Shown here: positions 19,080 to 27,857 of the stretch, piece by piece
Layout: every line of letters starts with the position of its first letter
How positions within the stretch are numbered: position 1 is the stretch's first letter
NCBI RefSeq assembly: GCF_023516435.1
Contig: NZ_CP097332.1
Location: forward strand, 1,984,001-2,048,000
Source of the DNA: Jatrophihabitans telluris
GTDB lineage: Bacteria > Actinomycetota > Actinomycetes > Mycobacteriales > Jatrophihabitantaceae
DNA length: 64,000 nucleotides
Direction: 5' to 3'
Notes under the pieces: model-generated
What the model was told of the DNA's origin: nothing
Databases searched by the model: none
The model's input: only the letters and a program-made list of their open reading frames with translations
Position numbers and translations under genes: made by a program

Positions 19080-19751
19080 CTAGCCGGTGGCTTTGACCGC
19101 ACTTCCGTACGCGTTGACGTACTCCTGGCCCGACAGGCCCTGGATGGCGGACCGGATCGTTTCGCTGACTTCGCGCAGCACGCGGGCCGATCGCTCCTCC
19201 TCGGCGCGGCCGGAGAAGTCCAGCGCGGGACCGAAGTGCACGCCGACCGGGTGGCGGCGCCAGCGCCGTGAGCCCGGCGGCAGGACGAGATCGGTGCCGA
19301 CCAACCCCACGGGGATCACCGGCACCCCGGAACGCAGCGCGAGCCGCGCGACGCCGGTGCGGAACTTGTGCAGCCGGCCGTCCGGAGATCGGGTGCCCTC
19401 GGGATAGATGCCCAGCAGCTTGCCCTCGGCCAACAGGTCCACCCCGACGTCGATACTGGCCGCGGCGGCCTTGGGATCAGATCGATCGACGGGAACCTGC
19501 CCGAGTCCGTAGAACATCCTCGAGGTCAGCTCGCCCCGTAGGCCGGCCCCGTGGAAGTACTCGGCCTTGGCGAAGTAGAAGACCTGACGACGGGCCGCGA
19601 TCGGGGTGAACACCTCATCGCTGGCCGAGATGTGATTGGCCGCGATGATGGCCGGCCCCGAGCGGGGAACGTAATCCCGGCCGGTGACCGCGGGCCGGAA
19701 ATAGGCGCGGAGCACCGGCGAGACGGTGAGTTCGGCAGCCCGGTAGAGCAC
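19080..19751 (-). CDS. 1-Acyl-sn-glycerol-3-phosphate acyltransferase (PlsC family)
   Basis: A 223-aa membrane-associated acyltransferase making phosphatidic acid from lysophosphatidic acid. The catalytic box NHISASD (NHx4D) and the phosphate-binding EGTRSPDG are both present, as is the PVIPVGLVGTD segment. Some PlsC-fold enzymes use other acceptors, so the exact substrate is inferred. The GTG at 19751 has TAGGTT 6 nt upstream (leaderless). It is divergent from sufR with a 108-bp shared promoter region. Confidence 0.88.
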   Translation of the reverse strand: MLYRAAELTVSPVLRAYFRPAVTGRDYVPRSGPAIIAANHISASDEVFTPIAARRQVFYFAKAEYFHGAGLRGELTSRMFYGLGQVPVDRSDPKAAAASIDVGVDLLAEGKLLGIYPEGTRSPDGRLHKFRTGVARLALRSGVPVIPVGLVGTDLVLPPGSRRWRRHPVGVHFGPALDFSGRAEEERSARVLREVSETIRSAIQGLSGQEYVNAYGSAVKATG

Positions 19752-19757
19752 CCGTGA

Positions 19758-19763
19758 AACCTA
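19758..19763 (-). promoter_or_regulatory. -10 box of leaderless PlsC-type gene
   Basis: TAGGTT on the minus strand lies 6 nt before the GTG start at 19751, predicting leaderless transcription. Confidence 0.45.
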
Positions 19764-19823
19764 GCAGCGCCGCGGCCGGACGCAGGCCGGACGGGGCGTG
19801 GGGGCCATCACGTGCGGGTCGGC

Positions 19824-19863
19824 TTGGGAACGTCACCGGAAATAAGTCATACTGGTGTTGTGA
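19824..19863 (+). promoter_or_regulatory. sufR promoter with overlapping candidate SufR operator
   Basis: TTGGGA (19824-19829) and CATACT (19848-19853) are spaced 18 bp apart and end 6 nt before the GTG at 19860, so sufR is leaderless. Overlapping the -10 box and start codon, ATACT (19849-19853), 5 nt, and TGTGA (19859-19863) differ at one base from ACACT-N5-TGTGA, which I recall as the mycobacterial SufR operator. The wider half-sites TCATA/TGTGA (19847-19851, 19859-19863) form an imperfect palindrome. This would allow autorepression. Confidence 0.55.
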
Positions 19864-20603
19864 AAATCGCGCCCGCACCGAACGTGGCCGAGACCGTGGC
19901 CGAGGGCCGCACTCGCGACGTCGTGGCCCGATCGATCCTCGAGTCCGGTCCGCTCACCGCAGCGGTGCTGGCCGATCGCCTCAAACTGTCCGCCGCGGCC
20001 ATTCGCCGCCACCTCGAAGCGCTGGTCACCGACGGCGTGCTGCGGGAGGTCGAACCCCGCGTCGGTGCCGCACCCCGCGGTCGCGGCCGACCGGCCCGGG
20101 CCTACGCGCTCACCGACGCCGGCCGCGCCAGCTTCGGCCACGCCTACGACGACCTGGCCTCTACGGCCCTGCGCTATCTGCGGGAGACCGGCGGTGAACA
20201 GGCCGTCCGGGCCTTCGCCGACCACCGGGCCGAGACCCTGGCCGCACGGATCGCCGAGTCGCTGCGACGTCAGCAGGACGGCGTCCTCGACGAGGCGCGC
20301 CCTGCGCCGGCCGATCGTGACGCCGCCCCCGAAACGCGCTTCGAACTCGTTGCCCAGGCGCTCACCGATGAGGGCTACGCCGCAAACATCGAGGCCGCCG
20401 GCAACGGCGTGCAGCTCTGCCAGCACCATTGCCCGGTGGCTCATGTGGCCGCCGAGTTCCCGGAACTGTGCGAAGCCGAGACCCGGGCCCTGGCCCAGGT
20501 ACTGGGAACCTACGTCCAGCGCCTGGCCACGATCGCCCGCGGCGACGGGGTGTGCACGACACACGTGCCCCGCGCCCGGGCTCTCGCGGGACCGCCGCCG
20601 TGA
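19860..20603 (+). CDS. sufR: Fe-S cluster-sensing repressor SufR
   Basis: A 247-aa winged-helix regulator heading the suf operon. The N-terminal DNA-binding part (LTAAVLADRLKLSAAAIRRH, about 32-51) is followed by a basic wing (APRGRGRPARAYALTDAG) and a C-terminal cluster region with C187, C191, C204 and C232, candidate [4Fe-4S] ligands (LCQHHCPVAHVAAEFPELC). It is expected to repress the operon when its cluster is bound. The leaderless GTG at 19860 is used; the upstream extension has no ribosome-binding site. sufB follows after 123 bp. Confidence 0.93.
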   Translation: MKIAPAPNVAETVAEGRTRDVVARSILESGPLTAAVLADRLKLSAAAIRRHLEALVTDGVLREVEPRVGAAPRGRGRPARAYALTDAGRASFGHAYDDLASTALRYLRETGGEQAVRAFADHRAETLAARIAESLRRQQDGVLDEARPAPADRDAAPETRFELVAQALTDEGYAANIEAAGNGVQLCQHHCPVAHVAAEFPELCEAETRALAQVLGTYVQRLATIARGDGVCTTHVPRARALAGPPP

Positions 20604-20726
20604 TCTCGCGGCTTTGAGCACCACTGCACGAACGGCACCACCGCATCAAACGAAGCACCATCGCCCGCACGAAACTTCGAAGAACCACCCCGGCCGGTAT
20701 GAGCGGGATAGCTACGGGAGGCATTT

Positions 20727-22157
20727 GTGACCACCACGCCAGAACGTGTTCTGACGCAGGACGAGCAGATCGACGCGCTGTCCACCTACAAGTTCGGCTG
20801 GGCCGACACCGACGTGGCCGGCGCCACGGCGACCCGCGGACTGAGTGAGGCCGTGGTGCGCGACATCTCGGCCAAGAAGAACGAGCCCGCGTGGATGCTG
20901 GAGCGACGGCTCAAGGCGCTGGAGATCTTCTACCGCAAGCCCATGCCCAACTGGGGCTCGGACCTGTCGGGGATCGACTTCGAGAACATCAAATACTTCG
21001 TGCGATCGACCGAGAAGCAGGCGGCGACCTGGGACGACCTGCCCGCCGACATCAAGAACACCTACGACAAACTGGGTATCCCCGAGGCGGAGAAGCAGCG
21101 CCTGGTCTCCGGCGTGGCCGCCCAGTACGAGTCCGAGGTCGTCTACCACAAGATCCGCGAGGACCTCGAGGAGCAAGGCGTGGTCTTCCTCGACACCGAC
21201 TCGGCCCTACGCGAGTACCCCGAGCTCTTCCAGGAGTACTTCGGCACCGTGATTCCCTCCGGTGACAACAAGTTCGCCGCACTCAACACCGCGGTGTGGT
21301 CGGGCGGGTCGTTCATCTACGTCCCCAAGGGCGTGCACGTCGAGATCCCCCTGCAGGCCTACTTCCGGATCAACACCGAGAACATGGGCCAGTTCGAGCG
21401 CACTCTGATGATCATCGACGAGGACGCCTACGTGCACTACGTCGAGGGCTGCACCGCGCCGATCTACTCCTCGGACTCGCTGCACTCGGCGGTCGTGGAG
21501 ATCATCGTGCGCAAGGGTGGGCGGTGTCGGTACACCACCATCCAGAACTGGTCGAACAACGTCTACAACCTGGTGACCAAGCGCGCCGTCGCCCAAGAAG
21601 GCGCGACCATGGAGTGGGTCGACGGCAACATCGGCTCCAAGGTGACCATGAAGTACCCCGCGGTCTGGATGACCGGCGAGCACGCCAAGGGCGAGGTGCT
21701 TTCCATCGCTTTCGCAGGCGAGGGACAGCACCAGGACGCCGGGGCCAAGATGGTGCACGCGGCCCCGCACACGTCCTCGACGATCATCTCCAAGTCGGTG
21801 GCCCGCGGCGGCGGCCGAACCTCCTACCGCGGCCTGGTTCAGGTCGAGCCCGGTGCCCACCACAGCCGCTCGACCGTGAAGTGCGACGCGCTCCTGGTGG
21901 ACACCATCTCGCGCTCGGACACCTACCCCTACGTCGACGTCCGCGAGGACGACGTGTCGATGGGTCACGAGGCGACGGTCTCGAAGGTCAGTGACGACCA
22001 GCTCTTCTACCTGATGAGCCGCGGCCTGACCGAGGACGAGGCGATGGCCATGATCGTGCGTGGCTTCGTCGAGCCGATCGCCCGCGAACTGCCGATGGAG
22101 TACGCCCTGGAACTCAACCGGCTTATCGAACTGCAGATGGAGGGCGCGGTCGGCTGA
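20727..22157 (+). CDS. sufB: Fe-S cluster assembly scaffold SufB
   Basis: A 476-aa scaffold of the SufBCD complex on which Fe-S clusters form. Typical segments are [52 protein letters not shown], and the end [20 protein letters not shown]. Unlike the M. tuberculosis SufB it is continuous, with no intein. The GTG at 20727 has a GGGAGG ribosome-binding site. A second promoter in the 20604-20726 gap is possible but not clear. Confidence 0.97.
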   Translation: MTTTPERVLTQDEQIDALSTYKFGWADTDVAGATATRGLSEAVVRDISAKKNEPAWMLERRLKALEIFYRKPMPNWGSDLSGIDFENIKYFVRSTEKQAATWDDLPADIKNTYDKLGIPEAEKQRLVSGVAAQYESEVVYHKIREDLEEQGVVFLDTDSALREYPELFQEYFGTVIPSGDNKFAALNTAVWSGGSFIYVPKGVHVEIPLQAYFRINTENMGQFERTLMIIDEDAYVHYVEGCTAPIYSSDSLHSAVVEIIVRKGGRCRYTTIQNWSNNVYNLVTKRAVAQEGATMEWVDGNIGSKVTMKYPAVWMTGEHAKGEVLSIAFAGEGQHQDAGAKMVHAAPHTSSTIISKSVARGGGRTSYRGLVQVEPGAHHSRSTVKCDALLVDTISRSDTYPYVDVREDDVSMGHEATVSKVSDDQLFYLMSRGLTEDEAMAMIVRGFVEPIARELPMEYALELNRLIELQMEGAVG

Positions 22158-22218
22158 GGCCGTCCCACCCCCGTCCGGACGGCGACCCGTCGCGGATCAG
22201 CACCGAAGCGAAAGAGAT

Positions 22219-23382
22219 ATGACAGCAACCACCGAAAGAGAAGTCGAGATCGCCGGCCCGACCGGCTCGCCGGCCGAACGTTTCACCTCGGCCGACCCGG
22301 ACGCGTTCGCAGTTCCGAACGGCCGTGAGGAGCAGTGGCGGTTCACCCCCGTACGGCGGCTGCGTGAGCTGTTCCAGCCATTGACCTCCCAGGACACCTG
22401 TGAGTTCGAGACCGAACTGCCGGACGGGGTACGGCTCAGCTACGTCGGCCGCGACCATCCGCTGGTCGGCTCCGTGCTGGTTCCGGCAGACCGGGTCAGT
22501 GCCCTGGCCGCGGCGAACGTGGCCACGGTCGTGCTCGTGGAAATCGCGGCCAACGCGGTGCTCGACGCTCCGATCGTGCTGCGTTCCATCGGCAAACCCG
22601 GCGTGAACTACGGGCATTTCGTCATCTCGGTGGGGTCGTTCGCCAAGGCGACGCTGGTGATGGACCACGTCGGTGAGGCCACAGTGGCCGCCAACGTCGA
22701 GGTCGTGCTCGGCGACGGTGCCGACTTCGGTCTGATCAGCGTGCAGGACTGGGACCCAGGCGCCATCCACCTGGCGGCGCACGCGGCGAAGGTGGGCCGG
22801 GACGCGCAGTATCGCCATACCTCGATCACGCTCGGCGGTGACATCGTGCGCCTGCTGCCCACGGTCACCTTCGACGGACCAGGGGGCAACGCCGAGCTCT
22901 ACGGTCTGGCGTTCGCGGGCGCGGGGCAGCATTTCGAGTCCCGGCTCTACGTCGACCACTCGGTGCCCAACTGCACCTCCAACGTCGTCTACAAGAACGC
23001 GCTCGACGCCGAGTCCGCCCGCACGGTATGGATCGGCGATGTCCGGATCCGGCCGGCCGCGATCGGAACCAGCACCTACGAGCTCAACCGCAATCTGCTG
23101 CTCACCGACGGGGCCCGCGCCGATTCGGTGCCCAACCTCGAGATCGAGACCGGCGAGATCACCGGTGCCGGGCACGCCAGCGCCACCGGCAGGTTCGACG
23201 ACCTGCAGCTGTTCTACCTGCAATCACGCGGCATTCCCGAGGACGAGGCCCGGCGGCTGGTGGTTCGGGGCTTCTTCGCCGACATCGTCAGTCACATCGA
23301 CGTGCCTACGCTCCGTGACCGGCTGATGGCCTCGATCGACCGCCGGCTGGGTGCCGAGCCCGCCGCCGAAAGCGCGGAGTAG
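22219..23382 (+). CDS. sufD: Fe-S cluster assembly protein SufD
   Basis: A 387-aa SufB paralogue and partner in the SufBCD scaffold. The SufD character is clear from VPNGREEQWRFTPVRRL near residue 31, a beta-helical core, and the C-terminal signature LQLFYLQSRGIPEDEARRLV plus GFFADIVSHI. The ATG at 22219 (MTATTEREVEIAGP) follows AAAGAGA and is preferred to the longer frame, which runs into sufB antiparallel-like text. It is 61 bp after sufB and 3 bp before the ferredoxin gene. Confidence 0.96.
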   Translation: MTATTEREVEIAGPTGSPAERFTSADPDAFAVPNGREEQWRFTPVRRLRELFQPLTSQDTCEFETELPDGVRLSYVGRDHPLVGSVLVPADRVSALAAANVATVVLVEIAANAVLDAPIVLRSIGKPGVNYGHFVISVGSFAKATLVMDHVGEATVAANVEVVLGDGADFGLISVQDWDPGAIHLAAHAAKVGRDAQYRHTSITLGGDIVRLLPTVTFDGPGGNAELYGLAFAGAGQHFESRLYVDHSVPNCTSNVVYKNALDAESARTVWIGDVRIRPAAIGTSTYELNRNLLLTDGARADSVPNLEIETGEITGAGHASATGRFDDLQLFYLQSRGIPEDEARRLVVRGFFADIVSHIDVPTLRDRLMASIDRRLGAEPAAESAE

Positions 23383-23385
23383 CCG

Positions 23386-23697
23386 GTGCCCGAACGTCTG
23401 TGTGCGCTGTCGGAACTGAAGGAGAGCACGCCACTGCGAGTGGAGCTTCCGCAGCTCGATCTTGCCGTGGTCAAGGTCCGTGACGAGATCTTCGCGATCG
23501 AGGATCTGTGCTCGCACGCCGAATACCCGTTGTCCGACGGCGACGTCCAGGGTTGCGCGATCGAGTGTGAACTACATGGCTCGCGCTTCGACCTGCGCAC
23601 CGGCAAGCCAACCGGACCGCCAGCCAACCAACCCGTCGCGGTCTTCGAAACATCCGTGATCGACGGTGTCGTATACGCCGAATTGGAGAACAACTAG
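23386..23697 (+). CDS. Rieske-type [2Fe-2S] ferredoxin in suf operon
   Basis: A 103-aa soluble Rieske-fold protein, annotated in relatives as non-heme iron oxygenase ferredoxin subunit. The cluster ligands are visible as LCSHAEYPLSDG (C-x-H) and ECELHGSRFDL (C-x2-H). Its place between sufD and sufC is conserved in Actinobacteria, suggesting electron supply to, or maturation by, the Suf machine. The GTG at 23386 lies 3 bp after sufD, and sufC starts 2 bp after its stop. Confidence 0.9.
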   Translation: MPERLCALSELKESTPLRVELPQLDLAVVKVRDEIFAIEDLCSHAEYPLSDGDVQGCAIECELHGSRFDLRTGKPTGPPANQPVAVFETSVIDGVVYAELENN

Positions 23698-23699
23698 TC

Positions 23700-24494
23700 A
23701 TGTCCGAACTGATCATCCGCGATCTGCACGTCAACGTCACCGCTGACGAGACGCCGATCCTCAAGGGCGTGAACCTGACGGTCCGCTCCGGTGAGACTCA
23801 CGCCATCATGGGCCCGAACGGCTCCGGAAAGTCCACTCTCGCGTACTCGATCGCCGGTCACCCCAAGTACACCGTGACCAGTGGCGAGGTGTTGCTGGAC
23901 GGCCAGAACGTGCTGGAGATGGCCGTCGACGCGCGCGCCCGCGCCGGCCTGTTCCTGGCCATGCAGTACCCGGTCGAGGTGCCCGGGGTGTCGGTGTCGA
24001 ACTTCCTGCGTACCGCGGCGACCGCGATCCGTGGCGAGGCGCCGAAGCTGCGCACCTGGGTCAAGGAGGTCAACGTCGCCATGACCGAACTGGAGATGGA
24101 CAAGGCCTTCGCAGAGCGCAACGTCAACGAGGGTTTCTCCGGCGGCGAGAAGAAGCGCCACGAGATCCTGCAGATGAGCTTGCTCAAGCCCAAGATCGCC
24201 ATCCTGGACGAAACCGATTCCGGATTGGACGTCGACGCTTTGCGGGTCGTGTCCGAGGGCGTCAACCGAGTGCGCGCGACCGGGGTGGGCACGCTGCTCA
24301 TCACCCACTACACCCGAATCCTTCGCTACATCAAGCCGGACTTCGTCCACGTCTTCTTCGACGGGCGCATCGTCGAGTCCGGTGGCTCTGAGCTGGCCGA
24401 CGTGCTGGAGGAGAGCGGCTACACCCGATTCGGCGTCGACGAAGCGGCTCACACCGAGGCTGTCACGGTGCCCGCCGTCCCGGCCGATCGGTAG
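23700..24494 (+). CDS. sufC: Fe-S cluster assembly ATPase SufC
   Basis: A 264-aa ABC-type ATPase driving conformational change in SufBCD. Walker A is GPNGSGKST (residues 38-46), the signature FSGGEKKRHEI, Walker B AILDETDSGLD with the SufC-specific wording, and the switch histidine ITHYTRILRYIKPD. There is no membrane segment. The ATG at 23700 follows the ferredoxin stop by 2 bp. sufS follows after 39 bp with its own strong ribosome-binding site. Confidence 0.97.
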   Translation: MSELIIRDLHVNVTADETPILKGVNLTVRSGETHAIMGPNGSGKSTLAYSIAGHPKYTVTSGEVLLDGQNVLEMAVDARARAGLFLAMQYPVEVPGVSVSNFLRTAATAIRGEAPKLRTWVKEVNVAMTELEMDKAFAERNVNEGFSGGEKKRHEILQMSLLKPKIAILDETDSGLDVDALRVVSEGVNRVRATGVGTLLITHYTRILRYIKPDFVHVFFDGRIVESGGSELADVLEESGYTRFGVDEAAHTEAVTVPAVPADR

Positions 24495-24533
24495 CCCACC
24501 CGACCGAGCTCGTTCTGAAAGGAGGTAGCAGCG

Positions 24534-25787
24534 ATGTTCGACGTCGACGTGGTCCGCAAGGACTTCCCGATCCTGTCCCGGCAGGTGCACGGCCAGCCGC
24601 TGGTCTACCTGGATTCGGCCAACAGCGCCCAGAAGCCTCAGGTCGTCATCGACGCCGAGTCCGACCTGTACGCCCAGCACTACGCCAACGTGGCGCGTGC
24701 CGTGCACACCCTCGGCTCGGAAGCGACCACGGCGTACGAGAATGCCCGCGACACCGTGGCCCGGTTCCTGAACGCGCCGCGGCGGGACGAGGTCGTGTTC
24801 ACCAAGAACATCAGCGAGGCCTTGAACCTGCTCGCGTATTCGTTCTCCAACGCGAGCACCTTCCCGGGGGCTGAGCGGTTCCGAATCGGGCCCGGGGACA
24901 ACGTCGTCGTCACCGAGATGGAGCACCACTCCAACCTGGTGCCGTGGCAGTTGCTCTGCCAGCGGACCGGTGCGGAGTTCCGGTACCTGCCCATCGACGA
25001 TGAGGGCCGCCTGGTCGAGTCCGCGATCGACAGCGTGATCGACGAGCACACCAAAGTGGTCTCGTTCGTGTACCAGTCAAACGCGCTCGGCACCATCAAC
25101 CCGGTGCGACGATTGGTGGACAAGGCCCGCAGCGTCGGCGCTTTCTCGATCGTCGACGCCGCCCAGGCCGCCCCGCACCTGCCGCTGGACGTCGCCGCAC
25201 TGGGGTGCGACTTCCTGGCGTTCACCGGTCACAAGGTGTACGGCCCGACCGGTATCGGCGTCCTCTGGGGCCGCTACGAACTGCTCGCCGAGATGCCGCC
25301 CTTCCTCGGTGGCGGCGAGATGATCGAGACGGTCTCCATGCAGGGCAGCACCTACGCGGCGCCTCCTCACCGGTTCGAAGCGGGTACGCCGGCGATTGCG
25401 CAGGCGCCCGCTCTCGCCGCCGCGATCGACTACGTGACCGGCCTCGGCCTCGACAACGTGCATGCCCACGAGGTGGAACTCACCGGCTACGCCCTGCAGC
25501 AGCTCTCGGCGGTGCCCGGCCTTCGCATCATCGGACCGGCTGACAACGTCGACCGTGGCGCGACGATCTCCTTCACTCTGGCCGGGATTCACCCGCACGA
25601 CGTGGCCCAGTTGCTCGACGAGCACGGCATCGCCGTTCGGGCCGGGCATCACTGCGCGCGCCCGGTGTGCGTGCGGTACGGCGTACCGGCTACCACTCGG
25701 GTGTCCTTCGGCCTGTACAACACCACCGCCGAGGTGGATGCCCTGATCGCCGGATTAACGGAGGTCCAGGAGATGTTCGGCCGATGA
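24534..25787 (+). CDS. sufS: Cysteine desulfurase SufS
   Basis: A 417-aa PLP enzyme releasing sulfur from cysteine as a protein persulfide for SufU. PLP lysine K234 is in FTGHKVYGPTG, and the persulfide cysteine C374 is in RAGHHCARPV, a group II desulfurase arrangement. EMEHHSNLVPWQLL and QGSTYAAPPHRFEAGTP are also typical. The ATG has an excellent AAAGGAGGT ribosome-binding site. sufU starts 31 bp after the stop. Confidence 0.97.
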   Translation: MFDVDVVRKDFPILSRQVHGQPLVYLDSANSAQKPQVVIDAESDLYAQHYANVARAVHTLGSEATTAYENARDTVARFLNAPRRDEVVFTKNISEALNLLAYSFSNASTFPGAERFRIGPGDNVVVTEMEHHSNLVPWQLLCQRTGAEFRYLPIDDEGRLVESAIDSVIDEHTKVVSFVYQSNALGTINPVRRLVDKARSVGAFSIVDAAQAAPHLPLDVAALGCDFLAFTGHKVYGPTGIGVLWGRYELLAEMPPFLGGGEMIETVSMQGSTYAAPPHRFEAGTPAIAQAPALAAAIDYVTGLGLDNVHAHEVELTGYALQQLSAVPGLRIIGPADNVDRGATISFTLAGIHPHDVAQLLDEHGIAVRAGHHCARPVCVRYGVPATTRVSFGLYNTTAEVDALIAGLTEVQEMFGR

Positions 25788-25818
25788 GTACCCCGTCGAT
25801 GCCGCAGGAGGTGCAGCG

Positions 25819-26283
25819 ATGACCGCGTCCATGGAATCGATGTACCAGCAGATCATTCTCGACCACTACAAGCACCCGAACCACCGACGCGAGCTCGACG
25901 ACTTCGACGCCGAGGTACATCACGTGAACCCGACCTGCGGAGACGAGGTCACCCTTCGAGTCAAGGTTCGTGACGGCGAGATCGCAGATCTGGGGTGGGT
26001 GGGGGAGGGCTGTTCGATCAGCCAGGCCTCCACCTCGGTGATGAGCGAGCTGGTCATCGGTCAGCCGATCGATGATGCGATGCAACTGCAGGAGCGGTTC
26101 CTCGAGCTGATGCAGTCGCAGGGCCACCATGAGCTGAGCGAGGACCAGATCGAGGAGCTCGACGACGCCATCGCTTTCGAGGGCGTGTCGAAATACCCAG
26201 CTCGCGTCAAGTGTGCGCTGCTGGGATGGATGGCCATGAAGTCGGCTGTCACGCAAGCGACCGGAGCAGGGGAGCAACGATGA
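25819..26283 (+). CDS. sufU: Zinc-dependent sulfurtransferase SufU
   Basis: A 154-aa IscU-like protein that accepts persulfide sulfur from SufS. The zinc and sulfur ligands C40 and D42 (NPTCGDEV), C65 (EGCSIS) and C132 (ARVKCALLGW) are all present. The long insert between them (about residues 84-118) is typical of SufU rather than IscU. The ATG at 25819 has an AGGAGG site. Its stop overlaps the sufT start by 4 bp (ATGA). Confidence 0.95.
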   Translation: MTASMESMYQQIILDHYKHPNHRRELDDFDAEVHHVNPTCGDEVTLRVKVRDGEIADLGWVGEGCSISQASTSVMSELVIGQPIDDAMQLQERFLELMQSQGHHELSEDQIEELDDAIAFEGVSKYPARVKCALLGWMAMKSAVTQATGAGEQR

Positions 26284-26621
26284 CCGAAGCAACCATTTCC
26301 AAGCCGTCCCACGACGAGGTCGAGGAGGCGTTGCGCGATGTCGTGGACCCCGAGCTCGGCATCAACGTCGTCGACCTCGGCCTCATCTACGGCCTCGACA
26401 TCGCTGAGGACGCCAGCGTAACCGTCGATATGACGCTGACCTCGGCGGCCTGTCCGCTGACCGACGTCATCGAGGAGCAGGCCGAGACAGCGCTGCTCGG
26501 CGGACCGAAGCCGGTGGCCAGTGGCATCAAGATCAACTGGGTGTGGATGCCGCCGTGGGGCCCGGAGAAGATCACCGACGACGGCCGGGAGCAGTTGCGG
26601 GCGCTGGGCTTCAACGTCTGA
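26280..26621 (+). CDS. sufT: Fe-S maturation factor SufT (DUF59/MIP18 family)
   Basis: A 113-aa DUF59-fold protein aiding late Fe-S cluster delivery. The family text is VVDPELGINVVDLGLIYG (from residue 23), a conserved cysteine in TSAACPLTDVIE, and WMPPWGPEKIT. The ATG at 26280 overlaps the sufU stop (ATGA), so expression is coupled. The acyltransferase gene follows after 18 bp. Confidence 0.95.
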   Translation: MTEATISKPSHDEVEEALRDVVDPELGINVVDLGLIYGLDIAEDASVTVDMTLTSAACPLTDVIEEQAETALLGGPKPVASGIKINWVWMPPWGPEKITDDGREQLRALGFNV

Positions 26622-26639
26622 GCCGGCCGCCACCACTGC

Positions 26640-27857
26640 GTGAGCTCGTCCGGCACCGTGACGCAGACCGCTCCCACCGACCACGGCGCGAGCGGCAACG
26701 ACCATGCCCCGAGGCTGCCGTCCATCACGGGTCTTCGATTCATTGCGGCATTCGGGGTGTTCGCCTATCACGTGATGCCGTTGCTCCCGTCGTTGCCGTT
26801 GATCCACCCGCTGTTGATGGCCGGACAGGCCGGGGTGTCTTTCTTCTTCATCCTGTCGGGCTTCGTCCTGACCTGGTCCTACCGCTTCGGTGATCCAGCG
26901 CGGTCCTTCTGGCGTCGGCGCGTGGCCAGGATCGTGCCCAATCACGTCGTGACCTGGGCCATCGGGATTCCCGTCGCCGTGGCCCGGTTCGGCGCCTGGC
27001 CGCACTTCGGCGCGATGCTGGCCACCCTGACCCTCGTCCAATCCTGGATCCCCGAATCGGCCGTGTTCTTCGGGGTGAACGGCGTTGCCTGGTCGCTGTC
27101 GTGTGAGGCATTGTTCTACGCGTTGTTCCCGTGGCTGATCGGACCCGTACTGCGGCTCGGCGCGCGCGGACGCCTGGTCGTCATGGCCGGTTGCCTGGCG
27201 ATCCTGGCTGCACTGCAACTGGGCGTATGGGCCGCCGTCGGCTCGGTCGTGGCCAACTCGAACCGCGCCCCGTTCTGGTGGGTGTCGGTCCTGCCCCTCT
27301 CGCGGCTGCCGGAGTTCGTCTTCGGTATGTGCGCCGCGGCGCTGCTTCGGGACGCGGCGACCCGGTGGCGGGACAGGACCCAGGCCGGCCACCGCTATGA
27401 CGGATCGGCGCTGCCGGTATCGCTGGCCGGGTTGCTCGCCCTCGTGACCATTTACGGAGCCGGGGAGTTCCCGATCGTCCTGGTCGCCGGTTGGCTGACC
27501 CTGATCCCGTTCACGCTGCTGATCTGTGCGGCGGCGTGGTCGGACGTGGTCGGCCGGGCCGGGCTGATGGCTCGTTCGTGGGCGGTCAGGCTGGGAGAGT
27601 GGTCTTTTGCCTTCTACCTGGTGCACCAACTGGTGTTGCGCATCGTGCAGTGGGCGTGGGGGCACCTGCCCGATCGGATGTCGGCCACCGACTGGCGGCT
27701 GGCGCAGATCGCGATCGACCTCGCGCTGGCGGTGCTCGCCTCGGGCGCGCTCTACCGATTCGTCGAGGTGCCGTTCGAACGTCGGCTTCGCCCCAGGCGT
27801 CAGCCCAGGGAACTGGCGCTGAAGGTGTCGCAACCGGCTGGGTCGCCGCCGGAGTAA
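26640..27857 (+). CDS. Acyltransferase 3 family membrane protein
   Basis: A 405-aa polytopic membrane protein of the OafA/YrhL type that O-acylates envelope sugars or lipids. The N-terminal catalytic text ITGLRFIAAFGVFAYHV carries the family arginine and histidine, and AGVSFFFILSGFVLTW, NGVAWSLSCEALFYALFPW and FAFYLVHQLV follow. About ten membrane helices are present. The substrate is unknown. It may be read through from the suf operon (18 bp after sufT). Its last 58 bp overlap the convergent metallopeptidase gene. GTG start with weak ribosome-binding site. Confidence 0.9.
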   Translation: MSSSGTVTQTAPTDHGASGNDHAPRLPSITGLRFIAAFGVFAYHVMPLLPSLPLIHPLLMAGQAGVSFFFILSGFVLTWSYRFGDPARSFWRRRVARIVPNHVVTWAIGIPVAVARFGAWPHFGAMLATLTLVQSWIPESAVFFGVNGVAWSLSCEALFYALFPWLIGPVLRLGARGRLVVMAGCLAILAALQLGVWAAVGSVVANSNRAPFWWVSVLPLSRLPEFVFGMCAAALLRDAATRWRDRTQAGHRYDGSALPVSLAGLLALVTIYGAGEFPIVLVAGWLTLIPFTLLICAAAWSDVVGRAGLMARSWAVRLGEWSFAFYLVHQLVLRIVQWAWGHLPDRMSATDWRLAQIAIDLALAVLASGALYRFVEVPFERRLRPRRQPRELALKVSQPAGSPPE

